A DNA stretch of 16,633 nt from CAYOLL01 sp964404765 [NCBI: uncultured Gemmatimonadota bacterium] (GTDB lineage Bacteria; 4572-55). The stretch covers positions 1 through 16,633 of the forward strand of contig CAYOLL010000136.1 in assembly GCA_964404765.1 (NCBI GenBank), read 5' to 3'. The position numbers and the translations under genes were made by a program. Under the pieces are notes generated by a model. That model had not been told where the DNA came from, made no database searches, and saw only the letters and a program-made list of their open reading frames with translations. Below, piece after piece: positions 14,882 through 16,633 of the stretch (positions within the stretch are counted from its first letter, which is position 1; the number at the start of each line of letters is the position of its first letter).

Positions 14882-15036
14882 ATTAGGCTGTAGGCCTTTA
14901 GGTTGTTAGTGCCGGGGACATATCGTTAATTGACCGCGCATTACGGCGTATTAATTTCACCGAACAACCCACGTCCGGAATCGTCTCAGGAACAAATTCC
15001 GACGTTGGTCGTACAACAGGTTCTCTTAAAAAGTGC

Positions 15037-15064
15037 TTGACGCACGGTTTACATTGAATATCTT
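15037..15064 (+). promoter_or_regulatory. Probable sigma-70 promoter of the bactofilin pair
   Basis: TTGACG (15037-15042, five of six) is followed after 16 bases by TATCTT (15059-15064, four of six). It points to the bactofilin genes. The MITE at 15099 would fall in the resulting 5' leader, which makes this leader unusually long (about 260 bases). The region 14882-15036 shows nothing else beyond weak dyads. Confidence 0.45.
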
Positions 15065-15083
15065 AGCAAGCGTTTTTGGCCGG

Positions 15084-15098
15084 AAATTTTACGGATAG
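15084..15098 (+). repeat. Left target-site duplication of the MITE
   Basis: aaattttacggatag directly abuts the left terminal repeat of the 124-bp element. It is repeated exactly at 15223-15237, immediately after the right end. Confidence 0.85.
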
Positions 15099-15222
15099 TG
15101 TACTAGTCAACAACCTTTAGAACACTTTTTGGTTAAGCCTGTAGCGCGAGACTCCTGTCTCGCAAGCCCGCGACTCAGGAGAGTCGCGCTACAAAGTGTA
15201 TCAAAGGTTGTTGACTAGTACA
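15099..15222. mobile_element. 124-bp MITE-like insertion, 30-bp terminal inverted repeats
   Basis: The element starts tgtactagtcaacaaccttt (15099-15118) and ends with the exact reverse complement (15203-15222). The match extends to 27 of 30 bases on each side. It is flanked by perfect 15-bp direct repeats, the hallmark of transposition. It has no coding capacity, so it is non-autonomous. TGT...ACA ends with a long, variable duplication recall the IS481 family, but the mobilising transposase is not in the window and the family is uncertain. It carries a nested double-hairpin element (15140-15193). It lies between the probable promoter and the first bactofilin gene. Confidence 0.85.
15140..15193. 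repeat. Double-hairpin element with TGTAGC...GCTACA ends (copy B)
   Basis: Ends are TGTAGC and GCTACA. Hairpin 1 is gcgagac-tcct-gtctcgc (15146-15163) and hairpin 2 is gcgactc-agga-gagtcgc (15170-15187), separated by 6 bases. The plan equals copy A at 7865-7927, but stem sequences differ, as expected for a family held by structure. It sits at the centre of the MITE, either as a later insertion or as its core. Confidence 0.7.
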
Positions 15223-15237
15223 AAATTTTACGGATAG
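15223..15237 (+). repeat. Right target-site duplication of the MITE
   Basis: This is an exact copy of the 15 bases at 15084-15098. Removing the element plus one copy would restore an uninterrupted sequence ...ccggaaattttacggatagccacaaa... Confidence 0.85.
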
Positions 15238-15327
15238 CCACAAAAGCGCGAAAACACCAAGCTTCACAAAGGCATTATGCTGCATATCTTACATAGATTT
15301 TGGGACTTAATCAAGAGGAAAATTCTA

Positions 15328-15780
15328 ATGACGTTATTTGGCAAGAAAACGGATGAAAAACCATCCCCTTTTACGACGAAACCCAATACACCGCAAAAGG
15401 GCACGACGCTTTTAGGTAAAAATCTTATGATTACCGGGACGATTACGGGGGAAGATGATATTCAGTTTTTCGGCGCACTGGAAGGCACCCTCGATGTCAA
15501 AAGTAATTTACAAGTCGGGCAATCGGCGCGTGTTAAAGGCGAGCTGATTGCGGAAACGATTCATAACAGCGGCACGATTGACGGGACAGTTACGGCTCGC
15601 GCTAAAATCCACATGGATCCGACATCGCGTATTGAGGGCATTATTCATACGCCGCGATTTTCGGTAGCGGAAGGCGCTTATTTTAACGGTGAAATTAAGA
15701 TGATGAATAATGGTCGGCCGATTCAGCCGACACAGCCACCTCCGCCGGTCGAAAGCGCAACAACCGGCAAGAAAAAGTAA
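15328..15780 (+). CDS. Bactofilin (polymer-forming cytoskeletal protein) 1
   Basis: This 150-residue bactofilin has a right-handed beta-helix core (about 28-125) that assembles into nucleotide-free filaments used for cell shape, polarity or placement of envelope enzymes. Repeated short strand-turn units with G-x-I/L patterns (NLMITGTITGEDDIQFFGALEGTLDVKS, then ARVKGELIAETIHNSGTIDG) are typical. The tails are disordered: charged and polar at the N-terminus, and a proline-rich run PTQPPPP plus lysines at the C-terminus. ATG 15328 has AGAGGA 8 bases upstream; an in-frame ATG at 15277 would add 17 residues without a ribosome site. It is followed after 35 bases by a second bactofilin, a common paired arrangement. 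Confidence 0.88.
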   Translation: MTLFGKKTDEKPSPFTTKPNTPQKGTTLLGKNLMITGTITGEDDIQFFGALEGTLDVKSNLQVGQSARVKGELIAETIHNSGTIDGTVTARAKIHMDPTSRIEGIIHTPRFSVAEGAYFNGEIKMMNNGRPIQPTQPPPPVESATTGKKK

Positions 15781-15815
15781 TTTTCAATTTGTGATAAAAT
15801 AAGGAGTATTAACGA

Positions 15816-16220
15816 ATGTCCAATGGCACAACCAGCGATTCCACATCGCTTCTAAGCCGAAATGTAAAAATTCAGGGCGATCTTCGCGGTCATGAAAATG
15901 TCAAGGTGGAGGGCTACATTAAGGGCACAATCAGTTTAGACGGCAATTTGTTTGTTGGCGGCAACGGCGTGGTGGAGGCCGATGTCCAGGCCAACAATGT
16001 CGTCATTGAAGGCCGCATAACCGGCAATGTATCTGCCCGCAACAAGCTGGAAATTCATCCCAGCGGCAAGCTGATTGGCGATTTTGAAGCGCGTAGCATT
16101 GACATCAAAGAAGGCGCCATTTTTGAAGGCCGGTCACGGATGATTTCCTCGGCGAATACAGCGGCCACGCTGACGCCGCCGCCGGCAACTTCGCCCCCGG
16201 CTGAGCCAAAAAAGAAGTAG
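15816..16220 (+). CDS. Bactofilin (polymer-forming cytoskeletal protein) 2
   Basis: This 134-residue bactofilin has its beta-helix core at about 12-110: VKIQGDLRGHENVKVEGYIKG, NVVIEGRITGNVSARNKLEIH and GKLIGDFEARSIDIKEGAIFEG show the strand repeats. The C-terminus is a proline/alanine tail ending in lysines, as in its neighbour. It has a good AAGGAG ribosome site. The two proteins share the fold but differ in sequence, so they may co-polymerise or form distinct filaments. The pair is followed by a strong terminator. Confidence 0.9.
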   Translation: MSNGTTSDSTSLLSRNVKIQGDLRGHENVKVEGYIKGTISLDGNLFVGGNGVVEADVQANNVVIEGRITGNVSARNKLEIHPSGKLIGDFEARSIDIKEGAIFEGRSRMISSANTAATLTPPPATSPPAEPKKK

Positions 16221-16253
16221 CAACTCGATAGTCATGCGTTATGTTTTTTGATG

Positions 16254-16287
16254 ATCGACAAGGGGTATTCTCTTGTCGATTTTTTTT
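16254..16287 (+). terminator. Intrinsic terminator after the bactofilin pair
   Basis: atcgacaag (16254-16262) pairs perfectly with cttgtcgat (16272-16280), with an extra G-T pair at the loop side. Seven or more T residues follow. It lies 34 bases after the second bactofilin stop. Confidence 0.9.
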
Positions 16288-16295
16288 ATCTTGTG

Positions 16296-16528
16296 AACAT
16301 TGATCATTTTTTCCGCAAGTTTAACCAGACCCAACTCAAAAATGTAGCGGGGATCACCGAACGGGCCAGACGCTGTTTGCTGGCCTATGGGGGATGGTGA
16401 TGGTCAGGCGGCCCTGAACCTGAACCTGGGCGGCGGCATTTTTATTGGCGCCCCGTTTAATGTATTTACGTCTCACAGGCCGCCCAGATTGGGATAATTC
16501 GTTTGTGGTTCAGGACTTGGAAGGTTAA
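16296..16528 (+). pseudogene. Possible decayed coding remnant in three frames
   Basis: Three short protein-like stretches follow one another in successive frames: NIDHFFRKFNQTQLKNVAGI... from 16296 to the stop at 16398; GDGDGQAALNLNLGGGIFIG... from 16393; and a third, ending WDNSFVVQDLEG with a stop at 16526. No start codon or ribosome site is convincing. Glycine-rich alternating text in the second piece recalls a beta-barrel or secreted protein. No ordinary gene was found in 16291-16633. The call is tentative; random open stretches could give this by chance. Confidence 0.2.
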
Positions 16529-16633
16529 ATCGTTAAAACGGTTAAAAAGCGATTTTAGAATGCGTCACGGCACCGGAATAGACATCTTTCCAAAATAAAC
16601 CCGGTTGCGATGCGGCTTTTAGCCCCATCGGGG

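Overview
The window appears to come from a diderm (Gram-negative-type) bacterium of moderate GC. The evidence is a YejM/PbgA-type envelope sulfatase, two tandem bactofilins, a GDP-mannose 4,6-dehydratase and gaps rich in small palindromic repeats. This style of genome, with compact genes separated by repeat-packed spacers, is seen in little-studied phyla such as Calditrichota/KSB1 and other FCB-group bacteria. That assignment is inference only. There are no rRNA genes, tRNA genes, CRISPR arrays or full-length insertion sequences.

Region 1 (about 100-5145, minus strand) is the most interesting part. It is a four-gene set transcribed PP2C phosphatase -> protein kinase with zinc ribbon and C-terminal beta-rich domain -> nicotinamidase/isochorismatase-like cysteine hydrolase -> von Willebrand A (vWA) protein, ending in an intrinsic terminator. 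The vWA + PP2C + kinase combination matches the phospho-signalling triad described for E. coli yegI/yegK/yegL and for TerY-P modules. Here a nicotinamidase-like enzyme lies inside the set. The operon starts at a promoter with a perfect TTGACA -35 that overlaps a duplicated AGTGT-N7-ACACT operator-like site.

Region 2 (5574-9238, plus strand) holds metabolic and housekeeping genes: ilvE (branched-chain aminotransferase), gmd (GDP-mannose 4,6-dehydratase, TTG start) and serS (seryl-tRNA synthetase). They are separated by hairpin repeats.

Region 3 (9239-13680) starts with a repeat-filled gap. It then has a minus-strand YejM/PbgA-like membrane sulfatase with apparently intact catalytic residues, and a divergent 693-residue protein of unclear function that may resemble phage-tail-type structural proteins.

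Region 4 (13730-14881, minus strand) is a tight moaC-moaD-moaE operon for molybdopterin synthesis. The genes overlap or nearly touch, and the Shine-Dalgarno of moaE is formed by the GlyGly codons of moaD.

Region 5 (14882-16633) has a plausible promoter followed by a 124-bp MITE-like insertion (30-bp terminal inverted repeats, 15-bp target duplication, nested double hairpin). Two bactofilin genes and a strong terminator follow, and then about 340 bases that may hold the decayed remains of a gene.
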